Shown one piece after another: positions 16,516-25,663 of a stretch of 55,191 bases of DNA. The position numbers and the translations under genes are program-made. This stretch comes from Lachnospiraceae bacterium (lineage in GTDB: Bacteria; Bacillota; Clostridia; Lachnospirales; Lachnospiraceae): contig JAGKTY010000017.1 in the NCBI GenBank assembly GCA_021153185.1, positions 1 to 55,191 of the forward strand, read 5' to 3'. Numbering within the stretch: the stretch's first letter is position 1; each line of letters begins with the position of its first letter. The notes below the pieces were generated by a model. That model was given only the letters and a program-made list of their open reading frames with translations, had not been told where the DNA came from and did not search any database.

Positions 16516-17997
16516 ATGCAGATGAAAAATTTTTGGAAAAGTGTACTATTTATTTTCTTATTTTGCGCGTTGTTTTCTTTGGCAACGATATTGGTACTAA
16601 ATAAAACAGAGCGGGATACAAAGGGATTTTATCAACAGAGAGAGAATAGCATTGATGTATTATTTGTAGGCTCCAGTCATGCATTTTGTTCTTTTTCGCC
16701 CATTTTAATGTATCAGGAGCTGGGATTTACCGGATGCATACGTGCGTCTTCTTGTCAGAGAAGCTGGGAATCCTATACGCTACTTGAAGAATCATTCAAA
16801 TACCAAAAACCGAAAGTGGTCGTATATGAGGTAATGTCAGCTTTTCAGGGAGAACCACAATATGAGGCATTTAGCAGAGAGATATATGACACGATGAGAC
16901 CAAGTATGACAAAAGTCAAAGGAATTGCGGCAGATATCGATGGATCTGAGGACTTGGATTATTTAAGTATGTATATTCCTATGGTACGGTATCACGAGCG
17001 TTGGAAGAGCCTTGAAAAAAAAGATTTTACATATATGTCTCAAAAGAATCTGCTTCCGTATAAGGGATATCAGCTTAGTTTCGATATTGACCCTGCAACA
17101 GAATACGACGCGGAAATGTACAATCGGGAAATGGAAGTCGAGAACTGTACACAAAAGAGTGAAGATTATATTCGAAAAATGAAAGCACTTTGTGATGAAT
17201 ATGGAACTGCGTTTGTGATGGTGAAAACGCCGACCGTTTATGAATCGTATTGGGATGTCGGAAAAAGTTATGGTATGCAGAAATTGGCAGAGGAGCTGGG
17301 AGTACCGTTTATTGATTATAATATGGGCGATAATGCCATTTATATTGATTGGAGCAAGGAAACCTGTGATAAAGGAAATCACCTAAATCATTACGGAGCA
17401 GAAAAGGTGACCAGGGCCTTTGGCAAATGGATTGACGAAAAATATGATTTACCGGATCACAGAGATGATGAGGCTTATTTGGATTGGCAGACTGCCGGTA
17501 TGGAATATGAGTTAGCAATTGCGAAAATAAAACTAAAGGAAACAGGAGACTATCTTGCTTATATGGATTATGTGAATGATTACTTTGCACAGAATGAGGA
17601 TTTTGTTGTGTTTATAACAGCGAAATCCAATATTCTGGAGTGTATGCAGCAGGAACATACCGATAAGCTTGTTAAACTTGGAGATGACTTGAATTATACC
17701 GGTCCCGGAGCACGCATTCCCAATATTTTCATTTGTTGCAATAAGCAGATTGTGGAAAAGAAACAACAAAGTGATGGCATAATAGAGGACTATACCATTG
17801 GTGGTCATCACTTTAAGGTTGATTGTCAGAATACCGGAGATATGGAAGTTTGTGACATATATGCGGATGGTCAGCTTGTCGGGATGAATGCAATCGGTTT
17901 AAACATTGTGATTTATGATTTGAAAAATGAACAGGTTCTTGATTCCTGTTATGCAAAGTTTGACGAACAACAGTTTTTAAACATCTACAGATACTAG
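16516..17997 (+). CDS. SGNH-hydrolase-like acyltransferase partner
   Basis: 493 residues with one N-terminal membrane anchor (about 8-28) and an extracellular SGNH-like domain. The G-S-S-H-A-F motif (about 52-57) gives the catalytic Ser, and the D-K-G-N-H-L-N-H-Y-G segment (about 290) the Asp/His pair. The residues after about 330 are a separate, unrecognised domain. It begins 9 bp after the MBOAT stop, as in other two-part O-acylation systems (DltB/DltD, AlgI/AlgJ). The start could also be the second ATG at 16522. The acyl group and acceptor cannot be told from sequence. Confidence 0.85.
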   Translation: MQMKNFWKSVLFIFLFCALFSLATILVLNKTERDTKGFYQQRENSIDVLFVGSSHAFCSFSPILMYQELGFTGCIRASSCQRSWESYTLLEESFKYQKPKVVVYEVMSAFQGEPQYEAFSREIYDTMRPSMTKVKGIAADIDGSEDLDYLSMYIPMVRYHERWKSLEKKDFTYMSQKNLLPYKGYQLSFDIDPATEYDAEMYNREMEVENCTQKSEDYIRKMKALCDEYGTAFVMVKTPTVYESYWDVGKSYGMQKLAEELGVPFIDYNMGDNAIYIDWSKETCDKGNHLNHYGAEKVTRAFGKWIDEKYDLPDHRDDEAYLDWQTAGMEYELAIAKIKLKETGDYLAYMDYVNDYFAQNEDFVVFITAKSNILECMQQEHTDKLVKLGDDLNYTGPGARIPNIFICCNKQIVEKKQQSDGIIEDYTIGGHHFKVDCQNTGDMEVCDIYADGQLVGMNAIGLNIVIYDLKNEQVLDSCYAKFDEQQFLNIYRY

Positions 17998-18105
17998 AGT
18001 TTGTTTTCTTTCAAGAAATAGCCGAGAACGTTATATATGATAACTCTGATTGGATTGGTTGATGCTTTTTTAAAATTGCATATAGAACTATAATCCTATC
18101 TTTGG

Positions 18106-18111
18106 TATAAT
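18106..18111 (+). promoter_or_regulatory. Extended -10 promoter of the hydrogenase gene
   Basis: TATAAT preceded by TGG (TGnTATAAT form), 34 bp before the TTG start. The -35 match is poor. Confidence 0.45.
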
Positions 18112-18144
18112 TTTAGATATTCAAATACAAAGGAGGAGAGTCAT

Positions 18145-19521
18145 TTGAGTCATTTACCATTAAACGTGCGTGTCCCAATCGAGGAAGATAATCCCAGCAT
18201 TATTCGTATGGAAGAAAAGTGCATAAAATGCGGCATGTGTAAAGAAATATGTACCAGCCTGATTGGTGTGCACGGAACATACACGTTAGAGCAGACCTGT
18301 GGTGAGGCTGTATGCATCAATTGTGGGCAGTGTGCCAATGTGTGCCCGGTAGACAGCATAACGGAAAGGTATGAATATCATGATGTAAAAGAGGCAATCA
18401 AAGACCCGGAGAAGGTCGTAATAGTCAGTACATCACCTTCAGTAAGAGTAGCACTTGGTGAAGAATTTGGTATGCAGGACGGCAGCTTTGTACAAGGAAA
18501 GATGGTAGCTTTACTCAGAAAGCTTGGAGTTGATTTCGTCCTTGATACAAACTTTGCGGCAGATTTAACAATTGTTGAGGAGGCAAGCGAGTTAATTGAG
18601 CGTGTTACCAAGAATACCGCTCCTTTGCCACAGTTTACGAGCTGTTGTCCGGCCTGGATAAAGTATGTAGAGACATACTATCCTGAGATGATTCCTAATC
18701 TGTCAACAGCGAAGAGTCCAATCGGAATGCAGGGACCAACGATTAAGACCTTTTTTGCCAAGAAGAAGGGAATAAACCCGGAGAACATTGTTAATGTGGC
18801 ACTTACGCCATGTACGGCAAAGAAGTTTGAAATTCGAAGAAATGAAATGAACGCTGCAGCGAAGTATTGGGGAATCGGAGACGTTCGTGACATGGATTAT
18901 GTTATCACAACAAGAGAATTGGCAAAATGGGCGAAGGAAGAAGAGATTGATTTTGCCGGTCTTGAAGCGTGTGATTATGATGATTTCATGGGTGAAGCTT
19001 CCGGAGCTGGTGTTATTTTCGGTAATACCGGTGGTGTTATGGAAGCGGCACTGAGAACCGCATATGAATATATCACAAAAGAAAAATCTCCACAGCAGCT
19101 TTTGAATTTTACACCTGTCAGAGGGTATGAAGGTGTAAAAGAGGCAACTGTAAAAATTGGAGAGCTGGATGTAAATATAGCTGTCATCTATGGAACGGCA
19201 AATGCCGGCAAGGTTATTGAAGAAATAAAGAACGGAAATAAACAGTATCATTTTGTTGAAGTCATGACATGTCCGGGAGGATGCATCGGAGGCGGTGGAC
19301 AGCCAAAGAACATTATGAAGGACAAGGATGAAGTTAGAAAAGCAAGGATTCAGAGCCTTTATGCGAAGGATGAAGCAATGACTGTTAGAAAAAGTCATGA
19401 GAATCCTGATATTACAAGAATATATGAAGAGTTCTATGAAAAGCCATTAAGTGATTTGGCTGAAAAAATGTTACACACTTCATATGAAGATAAGAGTGAA
19501 ATTTTGAACAGAAGTGAGTAA
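18145..19521 (+). CDS. [FeFe]-hydrogenase, compact two-cluster type
   Basis: 458 residues. An N-terminal 2[4Fe-4S] domain has C-I-K-C-G-M-C-K-E-I-C and C-I-N-C-G-Q-C-A-N-V-C-P. The H-cluster domain follows: L1 T-S-C-C-P-A-W (about 165), L2 T-P-C-T-A-K-K-F-E (about 221), and L3 E-V-M-T-C-P-G-G-C-I-G-G-G-G-Q-P (about 371). All four cluster-binding Cys and the proton-relay Cys of L1 are present. L2 has Thr where the best-studied enzymes have Met. The protein should reduce protons or oxidise H2 with ferredoxin; maturases HydEFG are not in the window. Translation starts at TTG with AAGGAGG 8 bp upstream. Confidence 0.92.
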   Translation: MSHLPLNVRVPIEEDNPSIIRMEEKCIKCGMCKEICTSLIGVHGTYTLEQTCGEAVCINCGQCANVCPVDSITERYEYHDVKEAIKDPEKVVIVSTSPSVRVALGEEFGMQDGSFVQGKMVALLRKLGVDFVLDTNFAADLTIVEEASELIERVTKNTAPLPQFTSCCPAWIKYVETYYPEMIPNLSTAKSPIGMQGPTIKTFFAKKKGINPENIVNVALTPCTAKKFEIRRNEMNAAAKYWGIGDVRDMDYVITTRELAKWAKEEEIDFAGLEACDYDDFMGEASGAGVIFGNTGGVMEAALRTAYEYITKEKSPQQLLNFTPVRGYEGVKEATVKIGELDVNIAVIYGTANAGKVIEEIKNGNKQYHFVEVMTCPGGCIGGGGQPKNIMKDKDEVRKARIQSLYAKDEAMTVRKSHENPDITRIYEEFYEKPLSDLAEKMLHTSYEDKSEILNRSE

Positions 19522-19542
19522 ATGGATATGTATGAATCCATG

Positions 19543-19621
19543 GCCTCGCAAAGAGAAATATATGCATCGTACAGATCAAAGATTTGTATGCCGCACATTT
19601 CGTCTTTGCAGAGGCTTTTTT
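19543..19621 (+). terminator. Long imperfect hairpin with T-run after the hydrogenase gene
   Basis: GCCTC-GCAAAGA-GAAAT pairs with ATTTC-(G)-TCTTTGC-(A)-GAGGC across 19543-19615 with two single-base bulges, then TTTTTT. The inner part also folds (ACAGAT/ATTTGT). It can end hydrogenase transcription before the convergent AraC gene. Its length is unusual for a simple terminator. Confidence 0.55.
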
Positions 19622-19707
19622 CATTTATGGGTACTTTTTTCGTTGCAAAGGACCGCATCGACAACAGTCCGGCAGCGGCAGGAAGCAATGTGGCCGTAGC
19701 TGAATTG

Positions 19708-20586
19708 TTACAATTTTTTGATGAAAGAAAGTGGTGTCATATTGTATTTTTTCTTAAATGCCCGGTGAAAATAAGAAAGGTTTTTGAAGCCGACAGACAG
19801 GGAGACATCCAGGATGGAGGTGTTGCCTTGCTCGAATAGTTCCACCGATTTTTCCAGGCGCAGATTGTTGATATATTCTACACACGTCATGTTCATGTGC
19901 TTTTTGAAAAACCGCATAAAGTGGTATTCACTAAAATAACAAAGTGCGGCAAGCTCAGAGACGGATAGTGCCTCGCTATAATGGAGTTCAATATAGTCAA
20001 GAACCGTTTTGAGCTTATCGGAAGCGTCATTGGACACCGACAAAGCATTCTTTTGACTATATTGTAAAATAAGAAACGCAATCTGAAGCAGCTCGGATTT
20101 GAGTGCGAGTTCGTAGCCAAACGGTTTATTCTCATAAAGCGTAGCGATTTGATTAAAGCATTTTCGTAAGGAGCGATAGGCTTCGTGCTCCTTTGTAAAA
20201 ATGCACGGCATTTGAAATTCGCGGTTTAACATAGGTGTTAAGTATTTGGTAGAACAGACATCTGTGGCATTGGAACCTAAAAAATTCATATGAAACACAT
20301 AGGTTTCAGAGTGGAATTCCTTATGACTGCCCAGCGATACGGCATGAAGCAGCGTTGGCGGGATAAAAATCAAATCGTCTTTTTTGACTTCATAGTCTAT
20401 GAGGTCAATTTGATAAATGCAGGCTCCTTTGGTGATGCGCGTCAGCTCAGATTCCTCATGCCAATGGGGTGTGATGTGCGGGCATACAGCAGGAAGGTGT
20501 GCTTCATATTTCTGTATAGGGAAAAAGGATTCGCCATGTTTGATGTTTTCTTTTTGCTCCATAGTAAGCATATGGTAATTCTTCAT
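19708..20586 (-). CDS. AraC-family regulator with cupin sensor
   Basis: 292-residue transcription factor. Residues about 1-150 form a cupin-like ligand domain (H-W-H-E-E-S-E-L, then F-I-P-P and H-A-V). Residues about 190-290 hold two helix-turn-helix motifs with the AraC signature I-L-D-V-S-L-S-V-G-F...Y-F-H-R-A-F-K-K-K-Y-N-M-T-P. I chose the ATG at 20586 because TAGGAG lies just upstream. It is divergent from the MATE gene and convergent with the hydrogenase gene, so it may control the MATE/GH13 genes. The ligand (sugar or drug) is unknown. Confidence 0.9.
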   Translation of the reverse strand: MKNYHMLTMEQKENIKHGESFFPIQKYEAHLPAVCPHITPHWHEESELTRITKGACIYQIDLIDYEVKKDDLIFIPPTLLHAVSLGSHKEFHSETYVFHMNFLGSNATDVCSTKYLTPMLNREFQMPCIFTKEHEAYRSLRKCFNQIATLYENKPFGYELALKSELLQIAFLILQYSQKNALSVSNDASDKLKTVLDYIELHYSEALSVSELAALCYFSEYHFMRFFKKHMNMTCVEYINNLRLEKSVELFEQGNTSILDVSLSVGFKNLSYFHRAFKKKYNMTPLSFIKKL

Positions 20587-20848
20587 AAAGGGTACTCCTA
20601 TTTTAAAATAAAACTGTAAAGCTTCCAAACTATGCCGGCTGCCTACGAAAGCAGGCAGTATGATTACATGAAAGAATAATAAACAATCGTGCAAAACATA
20701 AAAGAGCAGTTTTGTGTTATAACATGATAGATAAATGCAAGAAATAATAAAAAAACATTCGTACAATGACAGTATAATACATTATGAAACGTTTCTCAAT
20801 ATATTATCAAAAGCATGCAAATACTTTTTGGCAGTCCGTTTTGGATTG

Positions 20849-20897
20849 AAAATGATGTTCGGCAGGAAGTTTTGGTTTCCGGAAAAAACATCATTTT
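20849..20897. promoter_or_regulatory. Inverted repeat upstream of the MATE gene
   Basis: Perfect 11-bp arms AAAATGATGTT (20849-20859) and AACATCATTTT (20887-20897), with a GGAA/TTCC pair inside the loop. It lies in the divergent promoter region between araC-type and MATE genes and could be an operator or a leader hairpin. Confidence 0.45.
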
Positions 20898-20947
20898 GAA
20901 AAGGGCGTGCAAAAGAGGTTTTCAGTAATATTTGGGAGGTGTATGAT

Positions 20948-22300
20948 ATGGCAGAAAAAAAGCATACAAAAGACGGATTTGCAAAAAGTGTAAGTGTGAT
21001 TGCAATCCCGGTGGCACTTCAGTGCATGCTTCAGTCATCGTTTAGTATCATCGATCAGATTATGATTGGAACATTAGGCGAGGTTAACATTGCTGCGGTA
21101 GGACTGGCAGGAAAATTTGCATCCATTTACTCGGTCGTCGTGGCAGCGGTTGGCGTTGCGGCAGGAATCATGATTGCGCAGTATCTTGGTGCAAAGGACG
21201 AGGAAGAAACAATGCGCAGCTTTTCACTTAACTTGTTCGTGTCAGTAGTGATTGGACTGTTGTTTATGGCGGTTTGTATGTTGATTCCCGGGCCAATCAT
21301 GCAAATATATTCAAAAGATTCGCAGGTGTGCGCGGTTGCGGCAGAATACCTGAAAATCATCGCATGGACATTTTTGCCGATGGCAGGTGCCACAGTCCTT
21401 GCGACGTATCTGCGCTGCCGGCAGCGCGCCGTTCTTCCGCTGCTTGCATCTGTTGTTGCCGCTATCGTGAATACGCTGCTCAATTATGTCTTGATTTTTG
21501 GAAAGGCAGGATTCCCAAAATGGGGCGCAAGCGGTGCGGCAGTTGCAACGGTGATTGCGCAGATGGTTAATGTGTTCATGATGTTGATTGCTTTTTTTGT
21601 GATTTGTAAGCGGGAGGCAATTTCAATTCATTTTTCGATAAAACTTCAAAAAATGAGCAAGGGGCAATATTTGCTGATGCTTCTTCCGATTCTGGCAAAT
21701 GAATTTCTTTGGAGCCTTGGCGAAAATGTATATGCAATCATTTACGGCAATCTCGGAACGGATGCATGTGCGGCGATGACACTGACATATTCGATTCAGG
21801 GACTATTAATCGGAGCGCTCAGCGGTTTGGCGCAGGCAGCAGGCATTATCATCGGAAAAGAATTGGGCAAAAAAGAGTATGACAGTGCATATGACAAAGC
21901 AAAAAGACTCATCCGGTACGGTTTGGCCGGTGCCATGCTGTTGTCATTGTGTCTCATTTTGCTCAGGGGAGCGTATGTCTCGATTTTCAATGTGGATGAG
22001 GATGTCAAGCAGATGGCGAAACAGATATTGGTTGTGTTTGCACTTGTTTCGCCGGTGAAGGTTTTAAATATGATTCTTGCAGGCGGCGTGCTCAGAAGCG
22101 GCGGAGATACGAAGCTTGTTATGTTCATAGATCTAATCGGCACATGGCTTTTGGGCGTTCCGCTCGGTCTTCTTGCAGCATTTGCGCTACATCTGCCTAT
22201 CGTGTATGTTTATTTGCTGCTATCATTTGAGGAAGTAGTCAGATTGATGATTGCTGCGGTTTTATTCCGGCGGAAAAAATGGATGCAGAGCCTGGCGTAA
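20948..22300 (+). CDS. MATE-family multidrug/metabolite exporter
   Basis: 450-residue polytopic protein with about 12 membrane helices in two homologous halves. Early motifs are I-P-V-A-L-Q-C-M-L-Q-S-S-F and D-Q-I-M-I-G-T-L-G, repeated as E-F-L-W-S-L-G-E in the second half, typical of the DinF/NorM superfamily. MATE proteins export cationic drugs or metabolites using Na+ or H+. I chose ATG 20948, 8 bp after GGGAGG, over a GTG three codons earlier. The gap to the GH13 gene is 90 bp with no terminator, so the two may be co-transcribed. Confidence 0.93.
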   Translation: MAEKKHTKDGFAKSVSVIAIPVALQCMLQSSFSIIDQIMIGTLGEVNIAAVGLAGKFASIYSVVVAAVGVAAGIMIAQYLGAKDEEETMRSFSLNLFVSVVIGLLFMAVCMLIPGPIMQIYSKDSQVCAVAAEYLKIIAWTFLPMAGATVLATYLRCRQRAVLPLLASVVAAIVNTLLNYVLIFGKAGFPKWGASGAAVATVIAQMVNVFMMLIAFFVICKREAISIHFSIKLQKMSKGQYLLMLLPILANEFLWSLGENVYAIIYGNLGTDACAAMTLTYSIQGLLIGALSGLAQAAGIIIGKELGKKEYDSAYDKAKRLIRYGLAGAMLLSLCLILLRGAYVSIFNVDEDVKQMAKQILVVFALVSPVKVLNMILAGGVLRSGGDTKLVMFIDLIGTWLLGVPLGLLAAFALHLPIVYVYLLLSFEEVVRLMIAAVLFRRKKWMQSLA

Positions 22301-22390
22301 CGAGATAGACGCAGTAGTCGCATTGTACGGATAGATTGCTAAAAAATGTATTGTACCGACAAATATTTTTGAGGAAAAGAGGTATTTTGT

Positions 22391-24085
22391 ATGGAAAGAA
22401 AATGGTGGCATGATAAGGTGGCATATCAGATTTATCCAAAGAGTTTTTTGGATACGAACGGAGATGGAATCGGGGATTTAAGAGGTATCATTTCAAAGCT
22501 TGACTATCTAAAAAAGTTAGGCGTGGATATCATTTGGCTTTCTCCGATTTACAAATCACCGTTTGTTGACCAGGGATATGATATTTCGGATTATTATGCG
22601 ATTGCGAGCGAGTTTGGAACGATGGAAGAGTTCGATATGCTGCTCGCTGAGGCAAAAAAGCGGGATATGCATATCATTATGGACCTTGTAATCAATCATT
22701 GTTCAGACAAGCACGAGTGGTTTCAAAAAGCATTGGCAGATCCCGATGGAGAGTATGCGGATTATTTTTACTTCCGCGAGGGAAAAGATGGACGGGAGCC
22801 GAGCAATTATCGTTCCTATTTTGGAGGAAATTGTTGGGAGCCTGTTCCGGGCACGAACAAATATTATTTCCACATGTTTGCAAAAGAGCAGCCGGATTTA
22901 AATTGGGAAAATCCGGTTTTGCGACAAAAGCTCTATGACATGATAAACTGGTGGCTCGAAAAAGGACTTTCCGGTTTCCGGATTGATGCGATTATTAACA
23001 TCAAAAAAGATTTGGCATTTCCTGATTTAACACCCGACGATACCGATGGCCTGGCAGGTTGTTATCGGATGGTCGAGCGTGTGGAAGGCGTAGGGGAGCT
23101 TTTGGAAGACCTAAAGCGAAACACATTTGAAAAATACGATGCATTTACGGTCGGAGAGGTGTTCAATATGAGACCGGAAGAACTTCCGCAGTTTATTGGA
23201 AAGGACGGTCATTTTTCAACGATTTTTGATTTCAGTGCGCATTGTCTGAGCATGGGAGAGCACGGCTGGTACGATTCACCGGATATCGAATTTGAGCAGT
23301 ATCGGGATTCTGTGTTTCGTTCACAGCTGACTGTACAAAAAGTCGGATTTGAGGCAAATATTATAGAAAATCATGATGAGCCAAGAGGCGTATCCAGATA
23401 TTTGCCGGACTATGCGCAAAATGCTAAGGGAACCAAAATGTTAGCAACGGTTAACATTCTTCTTCGCGGAATTCCGTTCATCTATCAGGGGCAGGAGATT
23501 GGTATGCAAAATGCTGTGTGGACTGATCAGACGGAATTTGATGATATCAATACAAAGGATCAGTATGATGTGGCAAAGCAGGCAGGTTTTTCGGATGAAG
23601 AGGCGCTTGCGATTTGCAGCAAAATGAGTCGTGACAATGCGAGAACACCAATGCAGTGGAGCAGCGATGTAAATGCCGGGTTTACGGATGGAACGCCATG
23701 GCTTAAGGTGAACGAAAATTACCGGGAAATCAATGTCCGGGAGCAGGAAGAAGATGAAAACTCGGTTTTGAATTATTATCGGAAGCTAACAACGCTTCGT
23801 AAGTCAGAGGAATACAAAGAAGTGTTTACGTACGGCGAATTTGTCCCGGCTTATGAAACAGTAGATGGCATCATGGCCTACTACCGCGTGGACGATGAGA
23901 AGCGCGTGCTTGTTGCGGCAAATTTTGGAACACAATCTGCATCATTGCCGCTTAACTACGAAATAAATAATATTATGTTGACTAACAAAAATATAGCGGA
24001 TAAAAATGAATCAGAATCATTTGTAAAGGAAAAACAGCTCGTACTTGACAGCTGCGATGTCGTTGTGCTGGAACTTGGCAGGTGA
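22391..24085 (+). CDS. GH13 alpha-glucosidase (oligo-1,6-glucosidase type)
   Basis: 564-residue cytoplasmic glycoside hydrolase family 13 enzyme. It opens W-W-H-D-K-V-A-Y-Q-I-Y-P-K-S-F, followed by the calcium loop D-T-N-G-D-G-I-G-D. Catalytic residues: nucleophile Asp in G-F-R-I-D-A-I (about 199), acid/base Glu in V-G-E-V-F (about 256), and transition-state Asp in E-N-H-D-E-P-R (about 329). D-L-V-I-N-H is region I. It should cleave alpha-1,6 or alpha-1,4 ends of isomalto- or malto-oligosaccharides or sucrose-like substrates; the exact specificity is not resolved. No signal peptide. A strong terminator follows at 24097. Confidence 0.94.
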   Translation: MERKWWHDKVAYQIYPKSFLDTNGDGIGDLRGIISKLDYLKKLGVDIIWLSPIYKSPFVDQGYDISDYYAIASEFGTMEEFDMLLAEAKKRDMHIIMDLVINHCSDKHEWFQKALADPDGEYADYFYFREGKDGREPSNYRSYFGGNCWEPVPGTNKYYFHMFAKEQPDLNWENPVLRQKLYDMINWWLEKGLSGFRIDAIINIKKDLAFPDLTPDDTDGLAGCYRMVERVEGVGELLEDLKRNTFEKYDAFTVGEVFNMRPEELPQFIGKDGHFSTIFDFSAHCLSMGEHGWYDSPDIEFEQYRDSVFRSQLTVQKVGFEANIIENHDEPRGVSRYLPDYAQNAKGTKMLATVNILLRGIPFIYQGQEIGMQNAVWTDQTEFDDINTKDQYDVAKQAGFSDEEALAICSKMSRDNARTPMQWSSDVNAGFTDGTPWLKVNENYREINVREQEEDENSVLNYYRKLTTLRKSEEYKEVFTYGEFVPAYETVDGIMAYYRVDDEKRVLVAANFGTQSASLPLNYEINNIMLTNKNIADKNESESFVKEKQLVLDSCDVVVLELGR

Positions 24086-24096
24086 CACATAGAAAG

Positions 24097-24121
24097 ACCC
24101 GGGAGCAATGTCCCGGGTTTT
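24097..24121 (+). terminator. Terminator after the GH13 gene
   Basis: ACCCGGGA (24097-24104) pairs perfectly with TCCCGGGT (24111-24118), followed by TTTT. Confidence 0.85.
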
Positions 24122-24189
24122 GTTAGAATTATGTTAACCGATATTATGTTAACTGATACCGTATCGATTTACAGGGTAAAGAAGCAATC

Positions 24190-25407
24190 CTAGAAATCAA
24201 CTTCTGTATCGTAGTAGCAGCATTTCAGAAGCTTCTCCATCTCTTCCTGGCTTGGCTGACGCGGGTTAGAACCTGTACAAGCGTCGCCGATGGCATTTTT
24301 GGCAATCTCAGGAAGTCTCTCAAGGAATACTTCTTCCGGAACGAATCCCTGCTCGCATGGATAGCTGTCAGCGCCATACTGTTTGATACAATGCGGAATG
24401 TTAAGGTCATCATTCATCTTGCGCAGGTAATCGATGAGAAGTTTGACTTTCTCGTCATCGTTTGCGCCGCCAAGACCCATGAAATCAGCAATTTCGCCGT
24501 AGCGTTTTTTGGCTGTGGCATCTTTGGCATTAAACGCGATAACCTTTGGAAGGTACATTGCGTTGGCTGCACCGTGAATGATGTGCGCACCGTGATCGGC
24601 AAATACAGCACCCGTTTTGTGTGCCATGGAATGCACAATACCGAGAAGTGCATTGGAGAAAGCCATACCGGCAAGACACTGCGCGTTGTGCATTGGAGCA
24701 CGCATGCTCATATCTTCGTTGTAAGATGCCACAAGACTTTTCTGAATCATTTTGATTGCATGAAGTGCAAGCGGATCTGTGAAATCGCAGTTTGCGGTAG
24801 ATACATATGCTTCAATCGCATGTGTGATAGCGTCCATACCTGTGTGTGCAACGAGTTTTTTCGGCATTGTTTCAGCCAAATCCGGATCTACGATAGCAAC
24901 GTCCGGTGTGATTTCAAAGTCTGCGATTGGATATTTGATACCCTTTTGGTAGTCTGTAATAATAGAGAAAGCTGTTACCTCTGTTGCGGTACCTGATGTA
25001 GATGAAATTGCACAGAAGTGCGCTTTTTTACGCAGGGAAGGAATGCCGAATACCTTGCACATCTCCTCGAATGTGATATCAGGATACTCGTATTTAATCC
25101 ACATTGCTTTGGCAGCATCAATCGGAGAACCGCCACCCATCGCGATAATCCAGTCCGGCTCAAAATCGAGCATTGCCTGAGCACCCTTCATAACTGTCTC
25201 AACAGATGGGTCAGGTTCGATGCCCTCAAACAACTGAACCTCCATGCCGGCTTCTTTCAGGTATGAAACTGCTTTGTCCAAAAAACCGAAGCGCTTCATA
25301 GAACCGCCACCTACACAGATGATGGCTTTTTTGCCCTGAAAAGTTTTCAGCGCCTCAAGTGAACCTTTGCCGTGATACAGATCACGCGGTAATGTAAAAC
25401 GTGCCAT
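24190..25407 (-). CDS. Iron-containing alcohol dehydrogenase
   Basis: 405-residue group III (Fe) alcohol dehydrogenase. The nucleotide-binding G-G-G-S motifs lie at about 34-37 and 93-96. G-M-D-A-I-T-H-A-I-E-A-Y and the later H-S-M-A-H...D-H-G-A-H-I-I-H-G hold the metal-binding acid and His ligands. Such enzymes reduce aldehydes to alcohols (ethanol, butanol or propanediol) to reoxidise NAD(P)H in fermentation; the substrate is not predictable. I chose the ATG at 25407 because AAGGAGG precedes it; the longer frame adds a non-conserved 31-residue leader. Confidence 0.93.
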   Translation of the reverse strand: MARFTLPRDLYHGKGSLEALKTFQGKKAIICVGGGSMKRFGFLDKAVSYLKEAGMEVQLFEGIEPDPSVETVMKGAQAMLDFEPDWIIAMGGGSPIDAAKAMWIKYEYPDITFEEMCKVFGIPSLRKKAHFCAISSTSGTATEVTAFSIITDYQKGIKYPIADFEITPDVAIVDPDLAETMPKKLVAHTGMDAITHAIEAYVSTANCDFTDPLALHAIKMIQKSLVASYNEDMSMRAPMHNAQCLAGMAFSNALLGIVHSMAHKTGAVFADHGAHIIHGAANAMYLPKVIAFNAKDATAKKRYGEIADFMGLGGANDDEKVKLLIDYLRKMNDDLNIPHCIKQYGADSYPCEQGFVPEEVFLERLPEIAKNAIGDACTGSNPRQPSQEEMEKLLKCCYYDTEVDF

Positions 25408-25597
25408 TTGTAACCTCCTTAGAATACACGAATTTGCCGGCAACCCTATGTAGCCGGATGTGTTCAGTATACCATTGATTTGCAAACATAAAAAGTACAA
25501 ATTAATAACAATTCAAAGTTGGCTGCGAAAATAGCATTTTCATAGAAAACTCTACCGTTTGACGTAGAAATCTTCACACAAGATACAGCTTGTATGA

Positions 25598-25603
25598 TAT
25601 AAT
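25598..25603 (+). promoter_or_regulatory. Extended -10 promoter of the EAL protein gene
   Basis: TATAAT preceded by TGA (TGnTATAAT form). A small inverted repeat ACAAG...CTTGT lies directly upstream at about 25579-25594 and might be an operator. Confidence 0.45.
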
Positions 25604-25663
25604 AGATATTAATTTGGGGGAATTCCATTTTAGGATGACAAAGCGATTTTGGCGGGGAGGTGA

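Noticed and set aside
18703..19398. 231-residue minus-strand ORF inside the hydrogenase gene
   Set aside because: Antisense to conserved H-cluster motifs; no start signal.
19522..19839. 105-residue ORF after the hydrogenase gene
   Set aside because: Its second half is antisense to the AraC gene and its first half is the long hairpin at 19543-19621; no ribosome site or family features.
24391..24996. 201-residue plus-strand ORF opposite the alcohol dehydrogenase gene
   Set aside because: Antisense to an intact, full-length conserved gene; Cys/His-rich look is an artefact of the reversed codons.
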